Assembly (NCBI GenBank): GCA_022393335.1
Contig: JAJEKB010021277.1
Coordinates: forward strand, 1,565,667 to 1,629,666
Direction of reading: 5' to 3'
Source of the DNA: Macrotrachela quadricornifera
Lineage: Eukaryota > Rotifera > Eurotatoria > Philodinida > Philodinidae
Length of the DNA: 64,000 nucleotides
A model generated the notes under the pieces. The model did not search any database and was not told the origin of the DNA. It worked only from the letters and a program-made list of their open reading frames with translations. Both the position numbers and the translations under genes were made by a program. Shown here in pieces: positions 44,701 through 56,400 of the stretch. Numbering within the stretch: the first letter of the stretch is position 1; each line of letters starts with the position of its first letter.

Positions 44701-47428
44701 CATGGAATTGTCGTGCCCAACTTAGCCTGAAATCGTACATGTTTCTAATTAGGCGATCAATTTGATCTGTTATTTCTCCTAAATAGCTGAAATTATCCTA
44801 AATAACAGCTTTGAATTGAGTGTGCCTGCGATAAGGAAATCAGTGCTCTATGTTGAGAAAATTTATGAGAAATGTCATTGACAATCTATCATTACTTATC
44901 GTGAGCAAATTTTTTGTAATTTTTTTTATATAATTAAACATGCAAGGTTTTCCTTTCAATTTTATGTTGATTACACTTACTGCATATGTTTGGTATCAAA
45001 CTAAATTTTTGAATTCGATGATTATTCGTATCAGCGACGAAGATATTGCCATAACTATCAAAAGCCATACTAATTGGATTTGCTAATTGATTGGGTGCTG
45101 AACCTGCCATAACAGTACATCCAACTATACACCGAAAACCATTTGGCCCAGGACCAACAACTATTCTATTATTGCTAGAATCGACAATAAATAAATGTTT
45201 ATCAGCATCTAAGACAATTCCAGTTGGTCGATTGAGTGTGATTGTGAAACTTATTGATCCATTTCCTGCAACTGTGATTCCATTTGATTGCCCTCCTCGA
45301 AATAGTTGAATACGATTGTTGCCAGAATCAGCCACGTATAAATCAAAATTGATATCGACATAAATGCCATGAGGATAGTAAAGCATGTTTGAAGATGATC
45401 CAGAACGACCTGTACCAGCAACAATTGTTAAGATATTCGAAACACTATGCAGTGATTTAGCCACAACTTGATGCTGACCATAAACGGAACAGTACAAGAA
45501 ATCATTTATGTCAACAGCAAGACCAAAACATCCCTGATTAATATACATTGCAACGACACTGGTATTGGTATTGAACGGGCATTTAACGACTTTTCCATAG
45601 AAGAAACCATTATCAACATAGATATCACCATTAGCTGTAACAAAAATGGAATATACAATTGACCCAGCAATGGCGATTGTTTGTGTTGGATTTGTATTAT
45701 CATCAAGCCAAATATGAATTTGACCTGCTTGTCGACTAGCCACATAGATGGTGTCATTCATATTAACAAAAATCCCATAAGGATTTGTGCCGATTGTAGT
45801 GCTTGTTGCGAATGTGATTGCATCGGCACTCCAAGTGGCATTTGTATTCAGCTTTGGTTGATTGTATGAAGCATCTAAAAGAGATTATGCATTTTAATGA
45901 GAGAGAAAAATACATTCTTGGTTTTATTCTTCTCTTTAGAATTTCAAGGAAAATATTTCAAGAAGAAAATCATGATATGTGATTTGAACTACTCAAGGTG
46001 AAGGCCATTTTCTCAATAGAAAACTAAAAGAGTTTATAGATCTAAAAAATAGAACTTTTTTTAAAACAAATTTTTGTGATTTATGGATTTCCTCAACAAT
46101 AATATTTAGTTTGAACATACTTTTTAGAGAGTTCATGGTTACATTCGATAATTGATCACTAATTGTTGGAAAGAAATTTGATGATGTTGCCACTAAAAAT
46201 AAATATAATGTGATTATAATATAGAAAATAAAAGAAAGAAAGATAAAACTGTCTTACTATCATTCATTGTTGATGTGATTGTTTCTTCTGATGCTGTTGC
46301 TTTATCTATAAAGTATTATTTTATAGAATTGAACTCATTTTCATTTGGACATTTTTATTTATGAAACAAGGAGAAGAAGCAAACTAATCGAAAAGTGGAA
46401 GACTGATACTTAAAGCTGATCAAGATTCAGCACGAGAACATTTTTCATTAAGATAACCTTCTCATTATGAAGTAGTTTTCTTGAGAATTTCACAGAAGAG
46501 TTTCTGCTTTTTGTTGTTCTATTTCGGTTTCACTTACCACATAGGTTTGTCATCAAAATAAATTTTTGAACTCGATGATTATTACGATCAACAACAAACA
46601 TATTGCCATAGCTGTCGAAACTAAGAGTCCATGGAGAGTATAACTGATTAGAAGCTGCACCTGCTGATTGACTACATCCAACTATACACCGGAAACCGGA
46701 TGGTCCTGAGCTCACAACACGGTTATAGCCGGAATCCACAATAAACAAATATTTATCAGCATCTAAAGCAATTCCAGTTGGTCGATTCAGTGTGATTGTG
46801 ACATTTAACGATCCAAATCCGGCGACTGTCATTCCGGTTACTTGTCCCGGTCGAAATAATTGAATTCGGTTGTTATTAGAATCTGCCACGTAAAGATCGA
46901 AGTTGATATCAACAAAAATTCCATAAGGATAAAAAAGTTGATATGAGGTAGAACCAGCAGTACCGGTTCCCGCCACGATCGTTAACATATTAGAATTATT
47001 ATTCAGTGATTTCGTAACAACTTGATGACTATCAGCCATTGAGCAGTATAAAGTATTATTGATATCGACGAAAAGATCCGAACATTTTGTACATGTAGAG
47101 ATTATCGTGACACCTGCTGTTGAATTTAATCTCCATTTAGAGACTTGATTAGGTGTGCTACCACTGTCGATATAGATATCTTCCGCTTCGGTGACAAAGA
47201 TACCCAATGGATCTGACAAATAACTCGGAATACTTCGTGCTGGTGTAGTATTCCCTTTGAACCAGACAAGAATGGGAGCATTGTTTCCGTTAGTCATGAA
47301 TACTGTATTGTCCATATTGATAAAAATATCTTCAGGATTAATACCAATTGTACTAGAATTCGCAAAAGTTGTGGCGTTTGGATTCCACATCGGAGTTGCA
47401 CAAAATTTCGGCTGATTATAAGAGACAG
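28831..47428 (-). CDS. Giant modular gene or gene cluster: eight NHL propeller exons with Ser/Thr stalk exons
   Basis: In transcriptional order the exons are N1 47428-46538, stalks 46305-46258 and 46192-46121, N2 45874-44981, stalk 44143-44093, N3 44034-43090, stalks 42928-42878 and 42809-42738, N4 40804-39914, N5 38719-37826, stalk 35674-35624, N6 35563-34619, stalks 34391-34341 and 34284-34213, N7 31069-30179, N8 29724-28831. Each length is a multiple of three and each border is phase 1, so all sixteen join in frame (about 2,571 residues). No signal-peptide exon or start codon was found right of 47428, so the 5' end is unknown. The EGF/TM exons at 18534-17807 are the likely 3' end. Alternatively these are several tandem genes with unseen first exons. 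Each NHL exon encodes a six-bladed propeller, probably extracellular and binding protein or glycan partners (inference). Confidence 0.6.
30179..31069 (-). CDS. NHL propeller exon N7
   Basis: 891 bases, 297 codons, phase 1-1. It opens with GLSNNQPKL (Tyr of the usual SYNQPK replaced by Asn). Six blades follow, including RPTGIALDADKYLFIVD and SMTFDSYGNIFVAD. Closest to N4 in sequence and position. The true exon extends upstream of the first Met-like codon, to the acceptor TTTTTAG at 31071-31070. Confidence 0.85.
31468..32988. mobile_element. Long inverted-repeat element with nested piggyBac-type MITE
   Basis: Arms of about 200 bp (31468-31683 and 32791-32988) are imperfect reverse complements. 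They share CTCTGAGAACTTTTGGTCAG, AACTAATAATGGCAACTATC and ACATGCAGTATC or close variants. The element lies between stalk exon 34213-34284 and N7. No open frame suggests a transposase, so it is non-autonomous. Outer ends and target duplication are not certain. Confidence 0.7.
31698..32299. mobile_element. piggyBac-type MITE with TTAA target sites
   Basis: The 602-bp element is flanked on both sides by TTAA (31694-31697 and 32300-32303). Its ends are inverted repeats: CCCTTTTACGGCGAT on the left and, reversed, CCCTTTCACGGCGAT on the right. The right end also has the palindrome GGTCCACCCGTGGACC. TTAA targets and CCC-starting ends are diagnostic of the piggyBac superfamily. No transposase frame is present. 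It is nested inside the inverted-repeat element. Confidence 0.85.
32989..34212. other. NHL-array intron rich in AGCTATTTAA-like words
   Basis: No gene. The words AGCTATTTAA and AGCTACTTAA, and reversed TTAAATAGCT, recur near 33366, 33408, 33459, 33950, 34013, 34083 and 34131. Part of this intron (33000-33130) resembles 41110-41270, the equivalent intron in the sister block. Confidence 0.45.
34213..34391 (-). CDS. Two stalk exons between N6 and N7
   Basis: Exon 34391-34341 (51 bases, 17 residues, ETITSTLND at its end) and exon 34284-34213 (72 bases, 24 residues, with TASSNVFSISGG and LSPFK). Both are phase 1-1 with donors GTAAGA and GTATGT. They are Ser/Thr-rich spacers and paralogous to the pairs at 42738-42928 and 46121-46305. 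Confidence 0.7.
34619..35563 (-). CDS. NHL propeller exon N6 with fused stalk
   Basis: 945 bases, 315 codons, phase 1-1, donor GTGAGT. The first 18 or so residues (DSVETSSDILSTIKK) form a stalk fused directly to the propeller, before TSYNQPKL. Six blades follow, including RPTGIVLDADKYLFIVD, FRCIVGC and SMAFDSYGNIFVAD. It has the same length and layout as N3. The Met codons near 35645 that make a longer frame belong to the preceding stalk exon read through the intron. Confidence 0.85.
35624..35674 (-). CDS. Stalk exon before N6
   Basis: 51 bases, 17 residues, phase 1-1, ending in EIMTSTMND, donor GTAATC, acceptor TTTATAG. It is nearly identical to the exon at 44093-44143 before N3. Confidence 0.7.
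35822..37122. mobile_element. 1.3-kb terminal-inverted-repeat element rich in GCATG words
   Basis: The ends are inverted repeats of about 40 bp, imperfect: CCCAGTCAAACG on both, then AGTCTGAAAAACGC and GAGTCAGAAAAACGC. TA lies on each side (35820-35821, 37123-37124), compatible with a TA target duplication. Subterminal regions are packed with GCATG, ACACGC and TGCATG words, which may be transposase-binding repeats. There is no transposase frame. It lies in the intron between N5 and the next stalk exon. A degenerate tRNA-like segment lies near 36075-36150 (minus). Confidence 0.7.
37123..37825. other. Spacer after N5
   Basis: No exon recognised. The stretch 37320-37440 resembles 44330-44460, the spacer before the stalk exon and N3, which supports a block duplication. 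Confidence 0.45.
37826..38719 (-). CDS. NHL propeller exon N5
   Basis: 894 bases, 298 codons, phase 1-1, donor GTAAGT. It opens with PSYNQPKL. Six blades include RGIFVDVNFDLYVAD, TGVALDADNYLFIVD and SMTFDSYGNIFVAD. It carries YIPLYRIQKW in blade 2 and is the closest relative of N8. Blades 3-4 are almost identical to N8, whereas blade 5 differs (AGAASLAVTIILNRP), suggesting partial conversion. Confidence 0.85.
39105..39902. mobile_element. Inverted-repeat element next to the N4 splice donor
   Basis: The two halves are reverse complements over long arms (39105-39260 with part of 39390-39490, against 39720-39902). They share GATATTGCGATCAAA, CAGAAAGTAATGACAGATTC and GAGAGAATAGRTGAATATAC. Its right end lies about 10 bases from the N4 splice donor. 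The equivalent spacer between N7 and N8 lacks it. Related words (AATTATATATTCTGATAG) occur near 63650, 63851 and 63950, so it belongs to a dispersed family. Confidence 0.7.
39914..40804 (-). CDS. NHL propeller exon N4
   Basis: 891 bases, 297 codons, phase 1-1. It opens with GVSYNQPKL and ends in LKETS before donor GTGAGT. Six blades include YGIYIDINLDLYVAD, RPTGIAFDADRHLFIVD and SMAFDSYGNIFVTD. The conserved Cys pair is FQCIVGC. Closest to N7. The longer open frame past 39914 runs into the adjacent inverted-repeat element and is not coding. Confidence 0.85.
40805..42737. other. Intron between N4 and its upstream stalk exons
   Basis: No exon recognised. From about 41380 to 41760 the sequence is filled with GAAATTTC/GGAAATTTCC-like words. 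Parts resemble the 33000-34200 intron of the sister block, but the piggyBac and long inverted-repeat elements found there are absent here. Confidence 0.45.
42738..42928 (-). CDS. Two stalk exons between N3 and N4
   Basis: Exon 42928-42878 (51 bases, 17 residues, ending ETLTSTMDD) and exon 42809-42738 (72 bases, 24 residues, with TTSSNVFSTISGE and MNPLK). Both are phase 1-1 with donors GTAAGA and GTATGT. They are Ser/Thr-rich spacers. Confidence 0.7.
43090..44034 (-). CDS. NHL propeller exon N3 with fused stalk
   Basis: 945 bases, 315 codons, phase 1-1, donor GTAAGT. The stalk SEETSSSFFPTITNES is fused to the propeller, before TSYNQPKL. Six blades include YGIFVNTNDTVYV, HGIYIDINLDLYVAD, TGIALDADKYLFIVD and SMAFDSYGNIFVAD. 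Closest to N6 in length, stalk and sequence. Confidence 0.85.
44093..44143 (-). CDS. Stalk exon before N3
   Basis: 51 bases, 17 residues, phase 1-1, ending in EIMTSTMND, donor GTAATT, acceptor CTTGTAG. It is nearly identical to 35624-35674. Confidence 0.7.
44144..44980. other. Intron between N2 and the stalk exon of N3
   Basis: No exon recognised. Similar to the spacer after N5 (37130-37825), as expected if N3-N5 and N6-N8 are duplicated with their upstream introns. Confidence 0.45.
44981..45874 (-). CDS. NHL propeller exon N2
   Basis: 894 bases, 298 codons, phase 1-1, donor GTAAGT. It opens with ASYNQPKL. Six blades include YGIFVNMNDTIYVA, FGLAVDINDFLYCS, HGIYVDINFDLYVAD, TGIVLDADKHLFIVD and SMAFDSYGNIFVAD. 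One extra residue before blade 6 (VVGPGPNGF) explains the length. Its blades are of the N4/N7 type rather than the N5/N8 type. Confidence 0.85.
46121..46305 (-). CDS. Two stalk exons between N1 and N2
   Basis: Exon 46305-46258 (48 bases, 16 residues, ASEETITSTMND) and exon 46192-46121 (72 bases, 24 residues, with TSSNFFPTISDQ and MNSLK). Both are phase 1-1 with donors GTAAGA and GTATGT. They are homologous to the other stalk pairs. Confidence 0.7.
46538..47428 (-). CDS. NHL propeller exon N1 (most divergent, first in the array)
   Basis: 891 bases, 297 codons, phase 1-1, acceptor CCTTTTAG, donor GTAAGT. It opens with VSYNQPKFC, with an extra Cys absent from N2-N8. Six blades include EDIFINMDNTVFMT, LGIFVTEAEDIYIDS, YGIFVDINFDLYVAD, TGIALDADKYLFIVD and TLSFDSYGNMFVVD. 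The conserved FRCIVGC is present. The Met near 47504 lies upstream in the same open frame but before the acceptor, so it is not taken as the start. Divergence from the others suggests it is an old member of the array. Confidence 0.85.
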
Positions 47429-50400
47429 CTAAAAGGCAGTATTGAGAGGTAATTATGTTTATTCTTCTATGTATTAACATGTTGCAAAGTAAAATGCCAT
47501 TCAACTTTCCCTCTTATCGCAGTAAAAGCGATATAATATAATAATCAATGAAAAAGCGTGTGAAGGTTTTGATTATCTCTAGAGAACACTTCGGTTTTAC
47601 TACGATAAATTATACTTGATAGCTGCAAAAAAACCCTATCAGACGGTACGGATGATGTTAAAAAGTAATGAATATTAAGTTGACATTCTAATGAGAAATC
47701 CATCTTCTTATACAGAATACAAAATTTCATCGCTTCTAGTGTGTTTAGAGATGTTAAGTTTTCAAAGAAGATTTCTATTGTGTCTGCATATATTTCCAAA
47801 ACACTAAAAGTCCTGTAAATACTTCTGAAAAAAATATACACAATTCTCAGTTTTCAGGTCTACATTTAACGTCAGTTCCTTAAAAGTGTATGTCAAAACT
47901 TTAATTTTTTCTCTTGAAAAATGATTCAATGTAGAGGATCTACGGGATATCAGGAGTGCTTTACCTGATTTATTCATTCACGAAGCAGCCCACCGTTGCC
48001 CGATCTATTCGGAGCCTCGTAGGCGACAAAATCAACACAAATTACCGCCTGACCCAGTCCACTACTAGTATGGATCTTTTAATTGTCTCTGTCACGAGTT
48101 CTATATACTCCATCCGACAAACGATTCTTATTGTGTTTATTTCAATTTGATTATTAAATAAATTATGGCCTTTTTTGCAATAAGCTGGTCATCAAATCCT
48201 AAATTTCTAAATATAGTAAGTTGGTTTGGATAGGCCCATCGAGTGGCGAAACGATTTCTATAAGCGGCGTATGACTCGAACTTGATGAGGAAACCGCCCG
48301 AAGTAATTAGCCGTTTTTGAGTTTATACTATGGATAGAAGTAGGGAATCCTAACACTAGAATAAATCTCAAAATATTTGGTACTATACATCTGTGAGGTT
48401 GCTTTTTAACCGTTTTACTGAAATTTTGTCCATGAGAGGCCTAACAGCTCCTAAAATACTTTGTAAGATAAATTCATGTTCTTCTAATTCTTTTCAAGAA
48501 ATAATCAGTTTGTAGAACCTTAATATTTTAAAAAGAATGCATTGGTTCAGTATGAAACTGACAGAGTATTCTAGTTGTCGTAGGACCTCTTCATGGACAA
48601 AAATTCAAGTGAGAATTTATTGATTTGAGTTTTGCTGGTAAACCATTGCGATAAAGGGTGGCCTCGAAGTCGTGACTTGATTTGTATAATTAAATTTTTT
48701 GTACTAAAGCACATGTTTAAAAATATGACCTTATAGTAAAAAGATATAGTAAGAAAGTTGTCAATATAGAAATGCACCTAAGAAAAAAGAAATAACCATG
48801 GACTTTTTTGTGTAATGCTGCGTTCAATAAGAATCCTGTAATTCCATCAAAACAAAAGAATTTTCGATTGGGTTTGTTTTGTTTAGATCAGCGATGATTA
48901 TTCTTCTCTACTTAACTGCAAAACCAAACATTGATTATATTTTTTCTTTCTCATTTGGACGCATTATCGTAAACGGAAGTCTTCGATTTTTGAAATTTTA
49001 TTCTCGAGTGTACAATCTACTTTAAAAATAGTCTTGCTAAAGTTTTCCATGAAAATAATAGGTAAACAAAATAGTTCATGTCGAAAAAATATCGAATTTG
49101 TAATATTTTCATATTTTTCGTATCGTATAGTATTTGGTTAGTTGTCTTGATTGATGATCTGATATTAAAGTTTTGAAAGAATTTCGTAGAGAATTTCATG
49201 GTGCTCCTCTTTAAAAAGAGGATTGGTTTTAGGAAACTTAAAGAACAGGAGTTCATATAAAAATACTGGAACTACATTCATTGTTAATGTTTCATTTTTG
49301 TGAGGTACATTTCTATGCTTATAACTCTCTTACTATATAATTTATAAAAGATCGGCCATAGGCTATTTTGTAGTGTCATTTACTGCATCTTTTTATCATA
49401 GGGCCAAATTTTTAAGTATGTGTTTTAGTATAAAAAATTTAATTATACAAATCGAGTGAGAATTTCTGGACCACCCGTTAGAGAAAAAATTCAGTAAAAT
49501 GGCTATAAAGTAGCTTCACAGATATATGGACTTATATCCTCTGAATATCATTCTAGTGTCAGAGTTCTCTACTTTTGTCCAGAGCATAAACTCAATAACC
49601 GTTAATCATTTCGTGCAATCTCTTCGTGAGACCGACAGATTGAACAGAGCTTTGAAAATAAGCGATACTTTTAAATTCATCTTAATAAAAATGTTTTTGA
49701 ATAGCATTAATTTCTTTTTATATTGCTCATGGTTCTTCAATCTTACAATAACTCATAGCATCTTTTTATCATAGTCTACCGAACACCGGAATGAGCCACC
49801 CAATCTAGCTCAACAAACGCGATCTCCCGAGCCAGATAGCCCATTATGTCAGAGACGCTGAACAGGGAAGACTAAGGTTTCTGTTGAGCTGACTCAATCC
49901 GACACTTTCACTGTTTTTAAACTTTGTGTTATAGTTGAAGTTCATCATCACCAATGTCTAACACTCGAAAAATTATAACAGCTACATGAATTGCTATTCT
50001 ATCGACCAAATCAATCGTAATAATTTCTCAGGTGAAATGATACGGCTCGTATCGTTGGACTCATATGCGTAAATTTATAGAAGACAACATGTTCTGAATG
50101 CGGTGCAGTTCTATGGATTGTGTGTATTTTTCTTAGAAAAAATACGTTGCTGAACATCACCATCTTGTAGGACCCTACCAGTCAAAGCAGTCCGTGTGTA
50201 AAGGAAAAAATTTGGATAGTACTAATGTGAAGTCTTAGTTAATTTTTTTTTAATAAGTTAAGTTCTTGTACGTAATATGGGATATTTTCCAGGGTTTTAT
50301 CTTAAGAGAACGTTCTATGCTGAAAGTCATCGAAATATGCATAATACTTATCACTGACTTTATGGACCTTTCGATATGGTTTTTTTTGCGCAACTAGTGC

Positions 50401-53400
50401 GATAAGCATTATTTCGGGTTCGTAAGTCTGATTCGGAAGGGTGTACTGATCTTCTTGGATTGAATGCACCTGCAAAATATATTTGCGACTCATTGCGAAC
50501 TCTGTTTTTCCTATAGATCACAGATTCCAATTGTAGATAAAATCAATTTCGACATTAAAATAAACCCTGGGCATTTCTAGTGATCCTTGTTGATAGAGTG
50601 AATTTAGGGAAAAACTAGTTGTGTCTCTTCTGTTAATCATCAACTTAATACCAATTAATTTTAAAGTCCGATAAAGAATTCATTGAGAGAAATATGTGTA
50701 ACTAACAAATGTCCGATATAAGAAGAAATAAATTATTTACCAGATACTTTGCCAATAAGCATCAAAACCATCCATATATTCAAATCATCAGTTGATATCA
50801 TGATGAACAATTGAAACAATTGTTAATTTCAATTTGTTCGACAAAGATTATCAATCAAAAGAGAAAAGTCAATTACTGAAACTAAACTTGTTGATCGATT
50901 ATTTGTTCAAAGAAAACGAGAAGAAAAAATGAAGTAAAACTAATAATGTTACTCTTCTATATATCTTCTAATCTTTTTCTCTCTTTGTTGATCTTTTTTT
51001 TAAGTGTTACTCGTTTGCTTGTCCATTTTTCATTTACTTAAAAAAGTATAATTTAGTCAATAACATTTTAATAACTATTAGAACAATAAACAAATAAATT
51101 CCGGAAAGAAGTATGACAATTTTCTCCGAAAAAAGCGGCCTTTCGTACTTTACCTGGACGACAACAAAGAAAATCAACAGAAGTTTATTGACACAGAACT
51201 ATGAAAAACTTCATTTATTACATATCGATTATAGTAACCTATTATAGTTTGCTAAGCTATTATTATCTTTTTCCATGTTTATGAAAAATCTATCTATATT
51301 ACAAATAATGCAGAAATTTCTGCTGATAAACATCTTCACTTTAGTAATTTTCAAAATATGATTTCGCTTTTATTCCATGAAGGATATAACGAATGTATAT
51401 TTTACATGTATAATTTGATCTAGTTGTGAAACAATGCAGTTATTTGTGTATGTGATGAAATAATGTTAATCATTTTTGACTATATAAATTTTCCGAGAAA
51501 AGTCAATGAAAAGCGAGGGTTTAAGAACGATGCACGGTTTTTTTTGATAAATTTAACATCAATGCATTCTTTTTAAAGACAAGCAAAATTAGAATCAACA
51601 TATATACACAATACTTCAATCGTAAAACATTATCGTCAATATTGACTTCATCGATTTATTTGTTTAGTTTTCTCTTGGCTTCTTTTTTCAATATCTGTTA
51701 TAATAAACTCGTTCCAACTAAGTAGCTGTACAAGGGTAAAAGTTTTGAAGATAACCGAGATCATTGGCTAGAATGTTCAAAGAGACGTGCCTTCTATCTT
51801 TGATATAGGTTGTTTTTTATTAGAAATCCCTTCAAAAAATTCCTATTTAACGAGTACTTTTTCAGATACACTCAAAAGTCTTTCTGGGTTCTCATGAATT
51901 TTTACGGGGTTCTATAATTTTCTCAGTTTACAGATCGTTTTAATAAAATAATTCTAGATCACCAATATTTTTAACCGTAAAATAATAATTAAAGCTGAGA
52001 AGAAGATCTTCTGTTATCTTCACCATGTCAAATCTTTGTGGATACTTTTGAATATGGAAAACTCTTCTATTTAACAGGGGTGATGGGCGCTATAAAAAGA
52101 AAGATGTATAACCAAGTTCTTTGTACGTAATCTCTTCAGGTTTCATAGAGAACCTTTTATGTTTTAAACGCGTGTAGTCGACCTCGCCAATTCCTATAGT
52201 TGTAAGTATGTCAGTTCATTCATACATGCATCAATAAGATTCATAGTAGAGAGATCATATTCTAAATACAAATGCTGAATATGAAACGAATTTTGGTTTA
52301 CTTTTCCTTTTGTTAGTACAAACTAATAATCGAAGATCAGTATGGAAAATAAGAAGGAAAAGAAACAAAGGGCAAGTTAATTCGAAACTTACGTTAACAT
52401 GTTTAAATGACAAACATGTCACACAATATCTTGCCGCGTATATGTAGAATATCAAAATTCATCGATAAATTTGAACAATCCATCGTTGTGCCTGAATAGA
52501 TTCTGTATCCACTTTCAACCCTCACCCTCACGATCCTATGTAGGCAGTAGCATTCATCGCAGGCATGAAAGACAACTATAGAAACCCTCAAAGGTGATAT
52601 GCATCAAATCTACAAGCTCATGTTCAATGAAAAGTCAGTAACAAAATTGAAAATGATTGTCAACCATCGAAATAATTCATATACGAAACGTCATTTAACT
52701 CGAAGACGTCCAGATATATCATTGCTTAAAATAATTACGAAAACAAGTAAGTATTTTCGTTACTTTAACAAATCATACATTTATAAATAATGTAAATATT
52801 TTCATATTGCATCCAATAGATACAAAATCAAACGTTTAACAACCAAATTTCGATTCGAAAATATTCACTATATTATGAAATACAAATTCAACTTCTCTCT
52901 TATTTTCCAAAACATGTGTTTATTTTCATAACCACTATAGAAACAGAAAAATAAACACTACTATTTTCCTTTTAAATAAACTATGAAAATCTAAACAAAT
53001 ATTAACATTTCTATATCATGAAATGAAAAAAAAATCTTGTATTCTATAGATTTGATTCTCTTTTGAATCATTCATTTTATAAGCTACCCTCATCGAATTT
53101 TGGGTGTTATCATGTTTTATTAAACTTTGATTCTTAATCATAATCTAAGCCATATAAACAAAGTTTCTTTTACCAATAATCTCAAGTATTCTTAATGTGT
53201 TTTACAAAATTAATATTTCGAATGTTTTTCGACCTAGAAGCGAAAGTTTTATTCAGGTTTTTTTCAGAGATTTTAAATGATTTTTTTATATCATTATCAT
53301 TACTAAAAGTGACAGTTCCTCAAAATTTATTCTTTTCTCTTTCTTATATACTATAGCACAATGCATTAACCATCAATTTTCACATTGAAATTTTTTCACT

Positions 53401-56400
53401 TGTTTCGTTTCTGAAAATAATATAGACAAATTACAATTCATTGACATAATTCAATGTTTTATTTTATTCAAATATTATATTGATAATATTTTATTTGAAT
53501 ATTTCAAAATAAGATAAAATAAATAGAACTAAAATTTTATTCTTAAAGAATTTTCGAATTATATATACATGAGTTATAAAAAAAAATTAAAAATCTGATA
53601 AACATCAATTAATTTTTTAAATTTTAATCGAATCAATTCTCTATATCTAAATTTCATATAAATATATCCGAACAAAACACAAAAGATTTCTTTTTCTTTT
53701 GTCCTCTTGAAGTAAATAGAGAAAATAATATTTATTTAATGTATACAAGATTTATCATACTCAAATTTATTCGAATGACACTTATAATGTATTTTAAAAG
53801 AGATCTATTTCTTAAGTAAAAATTATATTTAAATCAAGCAAACTTTATTTCATTTTTTTCGTTTTTTCTTCTATCAATAATATAGATTTTATTTTGATGA
53901 CATACCTGCTGCACTATACTTTACTTATTCTGATATTGTCTTGCACAATTTACTTCCTGCACTTTCAATCCGATATTTCAACCAAAACCTATTTATATAA
54001 TGTACCGTATGCTTAGCGATGGGAAATATACAGCTACTGCAAAAATATTTAACGTTTATGATGTAACTATAAGAACAGCTATTTATGTATTCTTAATTAT
54101 ATAATCAAGCTTTATGGTATATAGCATATTAAATATCACATAGGCGTTATTCAAAATATACACAATTTAAGCCAAGCGTTCAAGATATTAAAGTAAAAAT
54201 TTTCTTCATTTATTAATAGGAAAAAGGAAAAACAACAAATTTTCATAATTTTTCTTTCTAGAGAAATATCGATATTTTAATAGAAAAAGAATATTTGGCA
54301 CGACAACCAAACCAAAATAATATTTTACGCTATGTGGCTTAGACAAAATGAATCCTCTTTATTCGATAGTCAAGAAACATTAACTTTCTTATTTTTGCTT
54401 TTTCTTATATGACATTTTGAAGGTTTTGTGTCGGATTTTTTGCTTATAAACAACGCATGAAAGATTATTACCAATGGCCGAGATGCCAAACTATTATAAA
54501 TCCAATAAAGAACTCCATTATATTCGATAAATAGAAGATAAATAAGTAGTATTAATGTGCGTAAATAGCAATTCGATGTTGTTAAATATTATCTATCAAA
54601 TCATATTTGTTTATCAATCGTCGTTAAACACAGCATTATGGAATTGTTTTAAGCAAGTGGCTATATACGCATAGATAGATATAACAACCTGGCATATATG
54701 AAATCATTATAATCTTATATATATGTCGGAGTTCAATCAAAGATTCACCTAGACCATTCTGAGATCCGAGTTTGGCCTAACATTTTTCTAGGCCAATCTC
54801 AAAACTCACTAAAATTGTCAGTCCAATCCCAAATTCGCCTAGGTTAACACAGGATAGAGTATTTAATCACTCAAGCCACATTTGACTTTCATAAATAAAT
54901 TGCGTAGAAGAGTGAAGAATCATATTGATATTAACAAAGTGGAGACTAAAATCCTTTATTTCTTACATATTTTTCTACATTATATGGAGTTTTCATCGGC
55001 ATATATTGAGCAGAAATATTGATCACTTTTACAAGCGCCTAGGTGAGCTATATTGAGGAACGTATTTAAGGAAAAAGAGGGCTAATGGACTCGATGCATT
55101 CTTTCAGAAATTTTGCTGAGAATATTTTGGTTCCTTGTTCTTTAGTCCATGTCAAAATAAGTGAACAAACACCACTTTTAAGTACTTTTAATATTAATTA
55201 AGGAAAATAAAGTAATTTTTCCCACTATTTTTTATTTTTTATAGTACTTCAAAAAGGCTCACTTATAAGTACTTTTTCTAGATTTTCTCTGCTAAGAAAA
55301 ACTTTGAAAAGTAATAAAAAGTTGGTTTTTGCCTGCTTATTTTTTTACATGGGTCAGCTTCAAAATATTTCTTTTAAAAATTTCTGTTTGTAGTATCAGG
55401 ACAAAAAACTTGATTTCGTCCTTCTCTCATGGAAAACTTTCGAATACGTCCTTGATTATACCTTGTTTTGCTGAAACAACAGATGCAATTGATAGTGCTA
55501 TAAAACTGGAATTTCATCGCCCTGCTCACAGATATTTCATCTAAATCAACCTACTCTACACCGACGAGCTGATAAAATTGAGCAGTGGGACCCATGAAAA
55601 GATTTTTGGTATATTTATCGATAATTGCATAAGCATACACAATGTTTTTAAGTGCAAACCTACATCTCATTCACAATGAATGACTCTCATTTTCATTTTC
55701 TCGAATTGTTCTACACTTAAAACAAATATCATTCGATCACTAAAATTCAGCTGTCTTGTTTGACAAATTTATTCCGTTTTGACCGAGGCGAATCTAAGAT
55801 TGACCTCCGACATATATATAAGATTATAATGATTTCATATATATCAGGTTGTTATATCTATCTATGTGTCTATAGCCAGTCAACTATATCTACACAAGTG
55901 GATATAGCTACTTGTTTTTATTTAAACCAGCTAAATAAACTAGTGAACTTATATTGTGAATCATGATTACAAGTGTGGGTAAGATACTAATATGAAATAT
56001 GCGGATACGAGTACAAAAAGTTGTATCCATGCAATACTCTAATTGCTATACTACTATATCTATGAATTCATTAACAGAGTCTAGTTAGTCAGTATTCAAT
56101 GTTCTATTTTATAATCATTCTAAAGAAAGCCATCCTCACACCCTCATCCTTGATCTATTGTATACATAAAACTGAAATTTGAATCGAAGTTCGTTTTTTT
56201 TTTTGACTTTTATATTTTTATTAATGATAAAGGAAATGGTATTAAATAATCAAAGTTTAATTTGAAGCGATCATAAACAAATGAAGTTAATAAATGTCAG
56301 ATATTAGTTCTAAATATTTTCTTTTGAATATGTTAGTAGATCGAATATATTAATTATAAACTATTGATTATTATATATAAAAGAAAAAAAATCAAACTCA

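Noticed and set aside
46429..47504. Met codons upstream of NHL exons (for example near 47504 and 35645) as gene starts
   Set aside because: They lie before the acceptor AG in each case. Frame upstream of the acceptor is intron or the preceding stalk exon, and all NHL exons share the same phase-1 acceptor position.
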